64,000 bases of DNA from Chitinophaga sp. HK235 (GTDB taxonomy: Bacteria; Bacteroidota; Bacteroidia; Chitinophagales; Chitinophagaceae). This document shows positions 27,230 to 36,367 of the stretch, piece after piece. The notes below the pieces were generated by a model. That model was not told where the DNA came from, did not search any database, and worked only from the letters and a program-made list of their open reading frames with translations. Where the stretch lies: positions 6,012,501-6,076,500 of the forward strand of contig NZ_CP073766.1 of NCBI RefSeq assembly GCF_018255755.1, in the 5' to 3' direction. Positions within the stretch are counted from its first letter, which is position 1. The number at the start of each line of letters is the position of its first letter. The translations under genes and the position numbers were made by a program.

Positions 27230-28795
27230 TTAGCGTGCAATGTTCACCGCGCGTTTTTCACGGATTACGGTTACCTTGATCTGACCGGGGTATTGCATTT
27301 CGGTCTGAATTTTATTGGCGATCTCGAAAGACAGGCGGTCTGCATCGTTGTCGGATACTTTATCACTCTCTACGATGATACGTAATTCCCTGCCGGCCTG
27401 GATAGCATAGGCTTTCTCTACACCTTCGTGAGACAAGGCCAGGTTTTCCAGGTCTTTGATACGTTGCAGGTAGCTCTGCATGATCTCGCGGCGGGCGCCG
27501 GGACGGGCACCACTGATGGCGTCGCAGGCCTGAACGATCGGGGAGATCACGTATTGCATTTCCATTTCATCGTGGTGGGCGCCGATGGCGTTTACCACTG
27601 CGGCATGTTCACCGTATTTTTCAGCCAGTTTGGCACCCAGAAGGGCGTGGCTCAGTTCAGTTTCTTCGTCAGGCACTTTACCAATATCGTGCAGGAGGCC
27701 GGCACGTTTGGCCAGTTTAGGGTTGAGGCCCAGCTCAGCAGCCATTACCGCACAGAGGTTAGCAGTTTCTTTGGAGTGCATGAGCAGGTTCTGACCGTAG
27801 GAAGAGCGGAAACGCATCTTACCTACCAGGCGTACCAGTTCTTTATGCAGGCCATGGATACCCAGCTCAATCACCGTTCTTTCTCCGATGTCCATCACCT
27901 GTTCTTCCAGTTGTTTCTTGGTTTTTTCCACTACTTCCTCGATACGGGCAGGGTGGATACGGCCATCCTGTACCAGGCGCTGGAGCGACAGACGTGCAAT
28001 TTCACGGCGCAGCGGGTCGAAGGAAGACAGTACGATCGCTTCAGGGGTATCGTCTACGATGAGGTCTACACCGGTAGCGGCTTCGATGGCACGGATATTA
28101 CGTCCTTCACGGCCGATGATCTGGCCTTTGATTTCATCACTTTCCAGGGTGAACACGGTGATGGTGTTCTCAATGGTCTGCTCTGCAGCAGTACGCTGGA
28201 TAGACTGTATGATGATTTTTTTAGCTTCCTTGTTGGCTTTTAATTTGGCATCTTCGATGATTTCCTGGATATGGGACAGCGCCTGTGAACGGGCTTCCTC
28301 TTTCAGGCTTTCCACCAGCTGATGTTTAGCTTCTTCGGCAGTGAGGCCTGCCACTTTTTCCAGGCGGCGGATATGCTCTTCCTGGTGTTTTTCGAGCTCG
28401 CTACGCTTAACGGTAACCAGTTCCATCTGGCGGTTCAGCGTTTCTTTAATAGCATCGTTTTCGTTTATTTGTTTCTGAAGTTGCTCGTTTTTCTGATTGA
28501 GCGATTGCTCTTTCTGTTTAATACGGTTTTCAGATTCAGATATTTTCTGGTTGCGCTGCATGACTTCTTTTTCATGCTCACTTTTTAATTGCAGGTATTT
28601 TTCCTTCGCTTCGAGTAACCTGTCTTTTTTGAGGTTTTCAGCGCTCACTTGTGCATCTGAGATGATTTTTTTAGCCTGTTGTTCAGCGTCGTCTATTTTT
28701 TGCTGTGTGTTTTTGGCAAATATCACCTTACCTAGCACTATTCCTATGATCAATGCCACTACTGCAGCTATTGTCGTATAAAGTGTAACATCCAT
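27230..28795 (-). CDS. rny: ribonuclease Y
   Basis: 521 aa, full length. One N-terminal membrane anchor (about 5-25) is followed by a long charged coiled coil (30-200), a KH RNA-binding domain with IIGREGRNIRAIE, and an HD domain with LLMHSKETANLCAVMAAELG and AGLLHDIGK. It is a membrane-bound endoribonuclease that starts mRNA decay. It follows zapA on the same strand after a 170-bp gap that has its own possible -7 box, so it may be transcribed both from pheT-zapA and separately. Confidence 0.98.
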   Translation of the reverse strand: MDVTLYTTIAAVVALIIGIVLGKVIFAKNTQQKIDDAEQQAKKIISDAQVSAENLKKDRLLEAKEKYLQLKSEHEKEVMQRNQKISESENRIKQKEQSLNQKNEQLQKQINENDAIKETLNRQMELVTVKRSELEKHQEEHIRRLEKVAGLTAEEAKHQLVESLKEEARSQALSHIQEIIEDAKLKANKEAKKIIIQSIQRTAAEQTIENTITVFTLESDEIKGQIIGREGRNIRAIEAATGVDLIVDDTPEAIVLSSFDPLRREIARLSLQRLVQDGRIHPARIEEVVEKTKKQLEEQVMDIGERTVIELGIHGLHKELVRLVGKMRFRSSYGQNLLMHSKETANLCAVMAAELGLNPKLAKRAGLLHDIGKVPDEETELSHALLGAKLAEKYGEHAAVVNAIGAHHDEMEMQYVISPIVQACDAISGARPGARREIMQSYLQRIKDLENLALSHEGVEKAYAIQAGRELRIIVESDKVSDNDADRLSFEIANKIQTEMQYPGQIKVTVIREKRAVNIAR

Positions 28796-28965
28796 ATGAA
28801 TTATTTATACTTGATTTATGTTGCATCCTCATACCCATGTCACTGCTAAAACGCGACAGGGGCGAGAACTGACCCGCGAAAATACAAAAAAATAGCAGTA
28901 AAGCGTGTTTAATACGTGATAATTAGCGAATTAGCTAAGTCATTGTTTAGCAGCGGGTAATGCGC
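28796..28965 (-). other. 170-bp rny leader/intergenic region
   Basis: On the minus strand a TATTTTCG sequence (near TANNTTTG) around 28877-28884 is followed by GC-rich sequence that can fold weakly. It is either a 5' leader of rny or a small RNA such as a Bacteroidota 6S RNA; neither can be confirmed by eye. Confidence 0.25.
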
Positions 28966-29259
28966 TTATCCCAGTGCCTGGTTGATGATTTCTTCCAGCT
29001 TTTCAAGTTTTTCCTGCAGAAAGGGAGCAGTAACAGCCTGCGCCTTACCTCCGCTGGTAACAGGGTGGGTGGCATACATGATGAGGGCCATAGCAACGTA
29101 GTCCTGCTGGTCTTTCCCAGCATAAGAGGTCTTAAAGTCAACAATTTTTTCATTCACTTCCTTCATAATACGACGTACCTCTTCCTCCTCTTCCGGCCGT
29201 ATTTTGATCCGGTAAGAGCGGTCAGATACCACGATATTGATAGGAATGAGTTGTTCCAT
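28966..29259 (-). CDS. zapA: cell division protein ZapA
   Basis: 97 aa, typical ZapA size. The N-terminal beta-sheet head (IPINIVVSDRSYRIKI) is followed by a long helix that dimerises, ending EKLEKLEEIINQALG. ZapA crosslinks FtsZ filaments at the division ring. It follows the coiled-coil gene by 18 bp in the pheT-coiled-coil-zapA operon. Confidence 0.92.
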   Translation of the reverse strand: MEQLIPINIVVSDRSYRIKIRPEEEEEVRRIMKEVNEKIVDFKTSYAGKDQQDYVAMALIMYATHPVTSGGKAQAVTAPFLQEKLEKLEEIINQALG

Positions 29260-29277
29260 ATGTTGAAATTATTTTTA

Positions 29278-29586
29278 TCAGCCGTTTAACAAGGCTATAC
29301 ACCGGTCAATTTCCCTGATATAGTCATTGATTTTGCTCCGGATCTCCTTTTTAAAGGCTGCGTCATCTGTTGCTACGGTGGCACCTCCCTGGGCGGTAGC
29401 TGCAATCCTGGCGAGGTGCAGTTTATCTTCCAGTGCCTGTATGGCCAGCTGCTGCTGTTGCAGCGTTTGTTGCTGGTGGTTGATTTCTTCTTTCAGCGAT
29501 GCATTCTCCGACTGCAGCTGGTGTAAACGTTTTACCAGCTGCTGTAGCTTTTCTTCTACCCGTTGAATGTATTGCTCTAATACCAT
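29278..29586 (-). CDS. small coiled-coil protein between pheT and zapA
   Basis: 102 aa from ATG at 29586; a TTG start at 29595 would add only three residues. Residues 1-60 form a heptad-rich coiled coil (EQYIQRVEEKLQQLVKRLHQLQ...), followed by an Ala/Thr linker and a second helix, FKKEIRSKINDYIREIDRCI. It is not recognised by a specific name. Its place directly before zapA suggests a divisome-linked role comparable to ZapB, but that is inference from context. Confidence 0.8.
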   Translation of the reverse strand: MVLEQYIQRVEEKLQQLVKRLHQLQSENASLKEEINHQQQTLQQQQLAIQALEDKLHLARIAATAQGGATVATDDAAFKKEIRSKINDYIREIDRCIALLNG

Positions 29587-29654
29587 TTTAAACAAATTAT
29601 GTCATTCCTGATGTTGACATGCAGGCCTGCACGCCAACATCAGAAAAACGAAAT

Positions 29655-32084
29655 CTATCGGCGTATTTCCGCTTGTAACTGCGTTTCGAAAGCCTTTACC
29701 AGCTTGTCCATTACCCCATCAATCTCCTTGTCTGTCAGGGTTTTCTGGGTGTCCAGGAAGGTAAAACTTACGGCGTACGATTTTTTATTGGCTCCCAGCT
29801 TCTCACTTTCGAAAACGTCGAAGAGGTTGATATCCTGGAGCAGAGAGGACTTCACAGTGCGTGCAGCGGCTTCCACAGCTGCAAATCTCACCTGTTTATC
29901 CAGTACCAGTGCCAGGTCCCTCCTTACGGCAGGGAAGCGGGGTATTTCCTTGTAAAAGTTATCACTTTTTTGCAACAGTCCGAGTATTTTATTCCAATTA
30001 AATGTTGCAAACCATACCGGCTGCCGGATATCGAACTGCTTCAGTTTCTGTGCTGTAACACCACCGAGGGTTACCACCACCTGGTTTTTTACCTTTATTT
30101 CCCAGGCTGGCTGCAGATCGGCAGCATTGCTTTCAACCCATTGCAACTGACTGTATCCCAGTTGTCTTAATACGTTGATTACAAAACCTTTCAGGTCGTA
30201 GAAGTCGGCCGGGCTGGATTTGTGCATCCATGTTTCCGGTGTTTTTTTACCAGTCAGGTACAGCACAAGGTGGTTGGTTTCCCCATAACCTTTTTCCAGT
30301 ACCTGGTAGGTTTTACCGAACTCAAAGAAGAAGAGGTCTTCATTCTTGCGGTTCAGGTTGTGGGAGATGCTTTCCAGGCCGGTTTCCAGCATGGAAGGGC
30401 GCATCACATCGAGCTCCACGGTGAGGCTGTTCATCATTTTCACGGTATGTTCCAGCACTTCCGGCGTAAAGTATTTGCTGTTGGTGATGGAGTTGGTGAA
30501 AATTTCGTTGAAACCATTGCCCGCCAGGTAGTTGGCTACTTTTTCCCTTACACCTTCTTCATCCGGGTGGGACGACAAAGCCGGGGAAATAGTGACATGG
30601 CTTGGGATTTCGATATTGTCGAGACCGTCAATACGCATCACTTCTTCCACCAGGTCAGCCGGCAGGCTGATGTCGGGTTTGCTGAAAGGTACGGCTACCC
30701 GCAGTCCTTCTGCCGTTTCAGACAGCACATCAAAACCCAGGCTGCGCAGGATATTCTTCACTTTGTCGGGAGAATACTTGCTGCCGCTGAGTTTGTGGAT
30801 ATAAGCGTAGGTGGTTTCCACCTGTGTTTTCTGTTTGGGCATAGGGTATACGTCTACAATGCCGGAAGCCGCTTTGCCACCTGCCAGTTCGCAGATGAGA
30901 GCTGCCGCGCGTTGCAGGGCAAATACCACATTGGAGATATCCACGCCTTTTTCAAAGCGGGAAGCGGCATCGGTACGGAGGCCGTGCCGGAAAGAAGTCG
31001 TACGGATACCGCCGGGAGAGAAGAACGCACTTTCCAGGAAGATATCCCGGGTGGTATCAGAAACACCGGAATGCAGTCCGCCGAATACGCCGGCAATACA
31101 CATGCCTTCGCCGGCACCGTTGCAGATCATCAGATCGGTGGCGTCGAGTTTTCTTTCTTTTTCGTCCAGGGTCACGAAGAGGGTATCCTGCGGGAGGTTT
31201 TTCACTACCACAGCATTACCTTTTACGGCAGTTGCGTCGAAAGCGTGCAGGGGCTGGCCGGTTTCGTGGAGAACGAAGTTGGTGATGTCTACTATATTAT
31301 TGATAGGACGTACACCGATGGCCTGCAGATGGTTTTTGAGCCATTCCGGGGAAGGTGCTACGGTAACGCCGGTGATGCTGATACCGCTATAGCGGGGGCA
31401 GGCATCGGTATTGTCGATGGTCACGCTGATCGGGAGGGGAGCATCTGCCTGTGGCAGGGCTTTTATTTCCGGCAGCTGTACCAGGTATTTATGGGTGTGT
31501 TCCAGGTTATTGAGAAAAGCGCATACGTCTTTGGCTACGCCTACATGGCTCATCGCATCCATACGGTTGGGGGTGAGGCCTATTTCGTAGATCCAGTCCT
31601 GTGCAGGGCGGAAGACTTCGCTGGCGGGAGTGCCTGGTTCAAGGGAGGCGTCCAGTACCATGATACCGGCATGGCTGTTGCCCAGGCCGATTTCATCTTC
31701 AGCACAGATCATACCCTGACTTTCTTCGCCACGGATCTTTGCTTTTTTCATGGTGAGGGGCTCACCGCCCAGGGGGTAAATGGTGGTGCCGATAGGGGCT
31801 ACCACTACTTTCTGTCCTACGGCCACATTGGGTGCACCGCAAACGATCCGCAGCGGCTCACCGTTGCCGGTGTTGACAGTGGTCAGTTTCAGTTTGTCCG
31901 CATTGGGGTGTTGCTCGGCTGTCAGTACTTCTCCGATCACCAAGCCGGCCAGGCTGCCTTTTACTGCCTCAAATTTTTCGAGGCTTTCTACTTCCAGGCC
32001 TATACGTGTCAAGATGGTGGATAACTCCTCCGGTGTAGGTTTTACCGGTAAATACTCACAAAGCCAGTTGTATGAAATCGTCAT
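29655..32084 (-). CDS. pheT: phenylalanine--tRNA ligase beta subunit
   Basis: 809 aa, full length. It has an N-terminal EMAP/tRNA-binding domain (GLVIGEVLTAEQHPNADKLKL), the B3/B4 editing domain (GISITGVTVAPSPEW and the HAFDA segment), a B5 domain near 400-480, a catalytic-like core, and a C-terminal FDX-ACB anticodon-binding domain (IPRFPAVRRDLALVLD). It charges tRNA-Phe with the alpha subunit, whose gene is not in the window. First gene of the leftward operon with the coiled-coil gene and zapA. Confidence 0.98.
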   Translation of the reverse strand: MTISYNWLCEYLPVKPTPEELSTILTRIGLEVESLEKFEAVKGSLAGLVIGEVLTAEQHPNADKLKLTTVNTGNGEPLRIVCGAPNVAVGQKVVVAPIGTTIYPLGGEPLTMKKAKIRGEESQGMICAEDEIGLGNSHAGIMVLDASLEPGTPASEVFRPAQDWIYEIGLTPNRMDAMSHVGVAKDVCAFLNNLEHTHKYLVQLPEIKALPQADAPLPISVTIDNTDACPRYSGISITGVTVAPSPEWLKNHLQAIGVRPINNIVDITNFVLHETGQPLHAFDATAVKGNAVVVKNLPQDTLFVTLDEKERKLDATDLMICNGAGEGMCIAGVFGGLHSGVSDTTRDIFLESAFFSPGGIRTTSFRHGLRTDAASRFEKGVDISNVVFALQRAAALICELAGGKAASGIVDVYPMPKQKTQVETTYAYIHKLSGSKYSPDKVKNILRSLGFDVLSETAEGLRVAVPFSKPDISLPADLVEEVMRIDGLDNIEIPSHVTISPALSSHPDEEGVREKVANYLAGNGFNEIFTNSITNSKYFTPEVLEHTVKMMNSLTVELDVMRPSMLETGLESISHNLNRKNEDLFFFEFGKTYQVLEKGYGETNHLVLYLTGKKTPETWMHKSSPADFYDLKGFVINVLRQLGYSQLQWVESNAADLQPAWEIKVKNQVVVTLGGVTAQKLKQFDIRQPVWFATFNWNKILGLLQKSDNFYKEIPRFPAVRRDLALVLDKQVRFAAVEAAARTVKSSLLQDINLFDVFESEKLGANKKSYAVSFTFLDTQKTLTDKEIDGVMDKLVKAFETQLQAEIRR

Positions 32085-32605
32085 TGTCTGCTTGGTTTAT
32101 AAAGAAGCGTAAAGTTAAAGAATTACGCATTACAAAGGGCGGATTTACAGGGAGATTTGGGTGATAGGGCCGTTCCGGTTGCCTGTTTGCCTGTTTTTGC
32201 AGGGAAAAGAATGTTTTTTCCGGCGTAAACCTGTTCCCCTGCGGGATCCTGAACAGTCAGTGGCTGATGTGGAAAACCTTTTTTGCACAATGTGTGTGAA
32301 TAATCAGACCTTTGCTCGTGGTTTTTCCGGTTTTTTGTGGGTAACTATATTGTTGCTTGTGGATAACTGCCGGAATGACGGTGGATAACCTGTGCGTGAG
32401 GCTTAATAAATTTAGTCGTCAAATAAAAAGGGTTAATTAAAAAAATGCCTTTACCTTAGTTTGTGCGGCTCGAGAAAATTTACAATTCCTTAAAGCGGAA
32501 ATTGCTGCAGCATAACAGAGAATAATGCAAAATAATTGTAAACACTACCGGAAAGGCCCATTGACAGTAACCTTTTATTAACTTTTATTAATACTCTAAC
32601 CATAA
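32085..32605. other. 521-bp divergent region between pheT and dnaB
   Basis: Holds the leftward pheT promoter side, the DnaA-box cluster (32268-32388), an AT-rich stretch (32401-32455) and a weak TTAGTTTG box at 32456. A 75-codon open frame at 32161-32388 runs through the DnaA boxes, shows no domain and was rejected. Confidence 0.6.
32268..32388 (+). promoter_or_regulatory. cluster of five DnaA-box-like 9-mers upstream of dnaB
   Basis: All are in the same orientation (consensus TGTGGATAA, the complement of TTATCCACA). TGTGGAAAA is at 32268, TGTGAATAA at 32295 (fits TTATNCACA), TGTGGGTAA at 32336, TGTGGATAA at 32358 (perfect) and GGTGGATAA at 32380. The last three are exactly 22 bp apart, about two helical turns. 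A run of A/T-rich sequence (32401-32455) follows. This could be a replication origin or a DnaA-controlled dnaB promoter. Confidence 0.6.
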
Positions 32606-34174
32606 ATGGATCTCAATCTTAAGAAGGACCGCAATGTTCGTAGAAAACCGGCCATTGAAGTGTCGTCCTTGGTGTATGGCAAGATACCACCACAGGCTAA
32701 AGAATTGGAAGAAGCTGTTTTGGGAGCCATAATGCTGGAGAAAGGTGCTTTTGATATTGTTGTAGAAATATTAAAAGGAGAATGTTTTTATGTAGAAGCA
32801 CACCAGCAGATCTTTTCCGCCATGACCCGACTGGCGTCCAAGTCTATGCCGGTAGATATTCTCACCGTTACAGAAGAGCTGAAGTCAATGGGTACGCTCG
32901 AAGCTGTCGGTGGCCCCTTTACCGTGATGAAACTCACCAATGCGGTAGTGTCTTCCGCCAACATCGAAGCACATGCCCGCATCATCCTGCAGAAATTCAT
33001 CCAGCGGGAACTGATCCGCATCTCCGGCGAAATCCTCACAGAATCCTATGAGGACACTGCCGACGTATTCGACCTGCTCGACAGCGCCGAATCCAAACTC
33101 TTTGAAATCACCAATAACCACCTCCGTAAAAACTACGACTCTATCGACCGTGTACTGGTGAACACCATGAAACGAATCGAAGATCTTCGTAATAAAGGAG
33201 ATGATATCACCGGTGTGCCTTCCGGTTTCCCTTCACTTGATAAGGTGACTTACGGCTGGCAGTCAACGGATCTTATCATCATCGCGGCCCGTCCGTCTGT
33301 GGGTAAAACCGCTTTCGCCCTTAACCTGGCCCGTAACGCTGCACTGCATCCCCGTTTCCCTAAAGGCGCAGCGGTATTCTCCCTGGAGATGTCCTCCGGC
33401 CAGATCGTACAACGTATTCTCTCGGCCGAGTCAGAAATAAAACTGGAAAAGATCTCCCGTGGTAAACTGGAAGAATATGAGATGAAGAAGCTGATGACCC
33501 ACGGTATTGAACGTCTGGCCAAAGCGCCTATCTTTATCGATGATACACCGGCACTCAATATCTTTGAGTTGAGGGCCAAGTGCAGAAGGCTGGTACATAA
33601 CCACGGCGTAGGCGTTATCATCATCGACTACCTCCAGCTGATGAGCGGTAGCGGTGATGGCAGAGGGTCCAACCGTGAACAGGAAATCAGTAAGATCTCC
33701 CGTGACCTGAAAGGGCTCGCAAAAGAGTTGCAGGTGCCCGTGATCGCCCTCTCCCAGTTGAGCCGTGACGTGGAAAAACGTAAAGACGGTAATAAAATGC
33801 CTCAGCTGAGTGACCTCCGTGAATCCGGAGCGATCGAACAGGATGCCGACATGGTAATGTTCCTGTACCGTCCTGAATACTACGAGATCAACGCCAATGA
33901 AATGGGTGAGTCCAACAAAGGTGAAACCCACGTTCGTATAGCCAAACACCGTAACGGTCAGCTGGACACCATCAAATTAAGAGCGGTACTGGAATTCCAG
34001 CGCTTTGAAGATGATGGCAGCCTGGAAAATCCTGGCGGCGGCAGCCCATTCGCAGGTATCTCCCGTCCACAGCAAGGCGGTGGCGGCAATGATGAAGCGA
34101 AACTGTATATACAGAAGGGTTCCAAGATGAACGACATGAACTTTGATGAAGGGTTTGAAGATGCTCCGTTTTAG
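32606..34174 (+). CDS. dnaB: replicative DNA helicase DnaB
   Basis: 522 aa, full length. The N-terminal helical domain is followed by a RecA-like motor with Walker A ARPSVGKTA (K234, T235), Walker B VIIIDYLQLM, the SQLSRDVEKR motif and the arginine-rich HRNGQLDTIKL near the end. It unwinds DNA ahead of the fork. The C-terminal 45 residues are a Gly/Asp-rich tail. It is monocistronic, with a strong terminator right after it. Confidence 0.98.
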   Translation: MDLNLKKDRNVRRKPAIEVSSLVYGKIPPQAKELEEAVLGAIMLEKGAFDIVVEILKGECFYVEAHQQIFSAMTRLASKSMPVDILTVTEELKSMGTLEAVGGPFTVMKLTNAVVSSANIEAHARIILQKFIQRELIRISGEILTESYEDTADVFDLLDSAESKLFEITNNHLRKNYDSIDRVLVNTMKRIEDLRNKGDDITGVPSGFPSLDKVTYGWQSTDLIIIAARPSVGKTAFALNLARNAALHPRFPKGAAVFSLEMSSGQIVQRILSAESEIKLEKISRGKLEEYEMKKLMTHGIERLAKAPIFIDDTPALNIFELRAKCRRLVHNHGVGVIIIDYLQLMSGSGDGRGSNREQEISKISRDLKGLAKELQVPVIALSQLSRDVEKRKDGNKMPQLSDLRESGAIEQDADMVMFLYRPEYYEINANEMGESNKGETHVRIAKHRNGQLDTIKLRAVLEFQRFEDDGSLENPGGGSPFAGISRPQQGGGGNDEAKLYIQKGSKMNDMNFDEGFEDAPF

Positions 34175-34193
34175 CGCATAAAATATTTGCAAT

Positions 34194-34228
34194 AAAAGGC
34201 CGGCATCACCTGATCGCCGGCCTTTTTT
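34194..34228 (+). terminator. rho-independent terminator of dnaB
   Basis: Stem AAAAGGCCGGC/GCCGGCCTTTT with an 11-base loop and a T-run. Confidence 0.92.
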
Positions 34229-34278
34229 GTTTACATACCTGAAGTTTTTAACCTGACAATAATTTAATCGACGAATCA

Positions 34279-35631
34279 ATGAAACAGCTCTATCTAAAAT
34301 ACCGGATTTATTACAAAGACAATTTTCATTTAGCCTATCCTGTTGTTATTTCCCAGCTGGGGCATACCCTTGTAGCCCTGTCAGACAGTATCATCATCGG
34401 TCATACTGGTAAAGTGCCGCTGGCAGCAGTATCATTGGGCAACAGCCTGTTCAGTATTTTTATGGTCACCGGCATCGGCATGTCGTATGGCCTTACACCA
34501 CTTATCGCTCAGGAAAACGGGCGTGGTAACAAAAGCGCGATCGGCCATCTGTTAAGCCACAGTCTTATCATCAACATGGTGGTAGGCGTATTATTATCGG
34601 CCGTGATCTATTTCGGCAGCAGCCACCTGGAACTGCTCAGGCAAGAGGCCGACGTAGCCGAACAGGCCAGACCCTTCCTGCGTTACCTCGGCTTTTCCTT
34701 CATCCCCCTGATGCTGTTTCTTTCTTTCAAACAGTTTGCAGAAGGACTGGGCTTTACGCGCCAGGCCATGAATATCAGTATTATCGGTAACGTGATCAAT
34801 ATCCTGATCGGTATCACACTGGTATACGGCCTTTTCGGATTTCCCCGTATGGGCGTAGTAGGCGTAGGTATCGCCACTTTTACGGACAGGCTGATCATGG
34901 GCGTCACCATGGCTTTTTATGTGCTTCGCTCTCCTCGTTTTAAACCTTACCTGCAATCGTTTGGGTTTAAGCAGTTGCAGATGGCTTCCATCAAAAAAAT
35001 CCTGGGCATTGGCACACCGGTGGCCCTGCAGTATATTTTTGAAATCAGCGCTTTCAGCGGAGCGGCGGTGATGGTAGGCTGGATCGGCGCAGCCGAACTG
35101 GCAGCCCACCAGATCGCTCTCAGCCTGGCTGCCATGACTTACATGATGGCCAGCGGTATTTCCGCGGCAGCTGGTATCAAGAGTGGCAACAACTTCGGTA
35201 AAAAAGACTATCATTCCCTTCGTCATTCGGCTATCGCCAGTTATCATATGGTGCTGGTACTGATGGGGACTACCGCACTGATGTTTATGTTATTTAAAAA
35301 CTTGTTGCCAGCCATGTATATCAATGATCCGCAGGTGATACATATTGCAGCCGGTCTGCTCGTGATAGCCGCTTTCTTCCAGTTGTTCGACGGTACTCAG
35401 GTGGTCGGATTGGGAGTACTCCGTGGTCTCGGCGATGTACGGATGCCTACATTTATTACACTGCTGGCTTACTGGGGTATCGGTATCCCGCTGGGCTATG
35501 TGCTGGGCATCAAACTGGAGCTGGGCGTGGAAGGCATATGGTGGGCGCTGTTGTTAGGTCTGCTGGTGGCCTCTGTGCTGTTGTTTGTGCGGTTCCATAT
35601 TAAAAGCCGCAAACTGCTGGCGGAAGCTTAA
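34279..35631 (+). CDS. MATE-family multidrug/sodium efflux protein
   Basis: 450 aa with twelve hydrophobic segments. It opens with LAYPVVISQLGHTLVALSDSIIIGHTG, the MATE/NorM first helix, and the second half starts with GTPVALQYIFEISAFSG. It exports cationic drugs or metabolites using Na+ or H+. The next gene, rsmE, has its own -7 box directly after this stop, so co-transcription is optional. Confidence 0.95.
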   Translation: MKQLYLKYRIYYKDNFHLAYPVVISQLGHTLVALSDSIIIGHTGKVPLAAVSLGNSLFSIFMVTGIGMSYGLTPLIAQENGRGNKSAIGHLLSHSLIINMVVGVLLSAVIYFGSSHLELLRQEADVAEQARPFLRYLGFSFIPLMLFLSFKQFAEGLGFTRQAMNISIIGNVINILIGITLVYGLFGFPRMGVVGVGIATFTDRLIMGVTMAFYVLRSPRFKPYLQSFGFKQLQMASIKKILGIGTPVALQYIFEISAFSGAAVMVGWIGAAELAAHQIALSLAAMTYMMASGISAAAGIKSGNNFGKKDYHSLRHSAIASYHMVLVLMGTTALMFMLFKNLLPAMYINDPQVIHIAAGLLVIAAFFQLFDGTQVVGLGVLRGLGDVRMPTFITLLAYWGIGIPLGYVLGIKLELGVEGIWWALLLGLLVASVLLFVRFHIKSRKLLAEA

Positions 35632-35640
35632 TCAAAAAGT

Positions 35641-35648
35641 TATCTTTG
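35641..35648 (+). promoter_or_regulatory. -7 promoter box TATCTTTG for rsmE
   Basis: A perfect TANNTTTG match whose last base is only 5 bases before the rsmE ATG at 35654, which implies a leaderless or nearly leaderless mRNA. Confidence 0.6.
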
Positions 35649-35653
35649 CGCCC

Positions 35654-36367
35654 ATGGACCTGCCTATCTTTTATGCGCCCGATATAGTGGAAGGCGCTAC
35701 TGCTTATACGATGAATGAGGATACTTCCAAATACTGTATCCAGGTGCTGCGGCATGAAAACGGTGATACCGTGTTGCTGGCGGATGGCCGTGGTCATCGT
35801 TACAGCACAGTGATCACAGACGACAACCGCAAACGTTGCAGTGTAAAGATCACCCATACGGAAACACTGCCAGCCCCTGCTCCGGCACTTCGTATAGCCA
35901 TTGCCTTTACTAAAAACACCTCACGGATAGAGTGGTTTCTGGAGAAAGCTACTGAGATAGGCATCCAGACCATCATCCCCCTGGTAAGCCAGCGGACGGA
36001 AAAGGAAAAAGTGAAGGCAGAAAGACTGCAAAACATACTGGTGTCGGCTATGCTGCAATCACAGCAGTTTTACCTGCCACAGTTACAGGAGCCGCAACCT
36101 TTTGATAAGGTAGTTAAAAATGCTGCTGATCCGCAGAAACTGATCGCACACTGTTTACCGGAACAAAAAAAGGAGTTGCAACACCATATGCAGCCAGGAA
36201 AAGACACCTTGCTGCTGATAGGGCCGGAAGGGGATTTTACACCGGAAGAGATCCAGCTGGCACTGGAACAGGGTTTTGAGCCAGTGTCTCTGGGAAAAAA
36301 CAGACTGCGCACCGAAACAGCCGGCATCGTTGCCGTGACATTGATGAACGCCGCGCAAAATTTTTGA
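35654..36367 (+). CDS. rsmE: 16S rRNA (uracil(1498)-N(3))-methyltransferase
   Basis: 237 aa from ATG at 35654. The in-frame upstream extension to 35585 lies inside the MATE gene and lacks similarity, so it was rejected. An N-terminal PUA-like domain is followed by a SPOUT knot with LLIGPEGDFTPEE and SLGKNRLRTETAG, the AdoMet-binding signature. It methylates U1498 in the small ribosomal subunit. Its stop codon abuts the inverted repeat of the first repeat island. Confidence 0.95.
   Translation: MDLPIFYAPDIVEGATAYTMNEDTSKYCIQVLRHENGDTVLLADGRGHRYSTVITDDNRKRCSVKITHTETLPAPAPALRIAIAFTKNTSRIEWFLEKATEIGIQTIIPLVSQRTEKEKVKAERLQNILVSAMLQSQQFYLPQLQEPQPFDKVVKNAADPQKLIAHCLPEQKKELQHHMQPGKDTLLLIGPEGDFTPEEIQLALEQGFEPVSLGKNRLRTETAGIVAVTLMNAAQNF

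Noticed and set aside
27103..27240. N-terminal extension of the single-domain DUF1080 gene
   Set aside because: It would cross the rny terminator and overlap rny, and the internal ATG gives a proper signal peptide.
30222..32024. 600-codon open frame antisense to pheT
   Set aside because: Mirror of a GC-rich conserved gene; its translation has no domain pattern, and pheT is certain on the other strand.
32161..32388. 75-codon open frame before dnaB
   Set aside because: It runs through the DnaA-box cluster and its sequence is better explained as non-coding.
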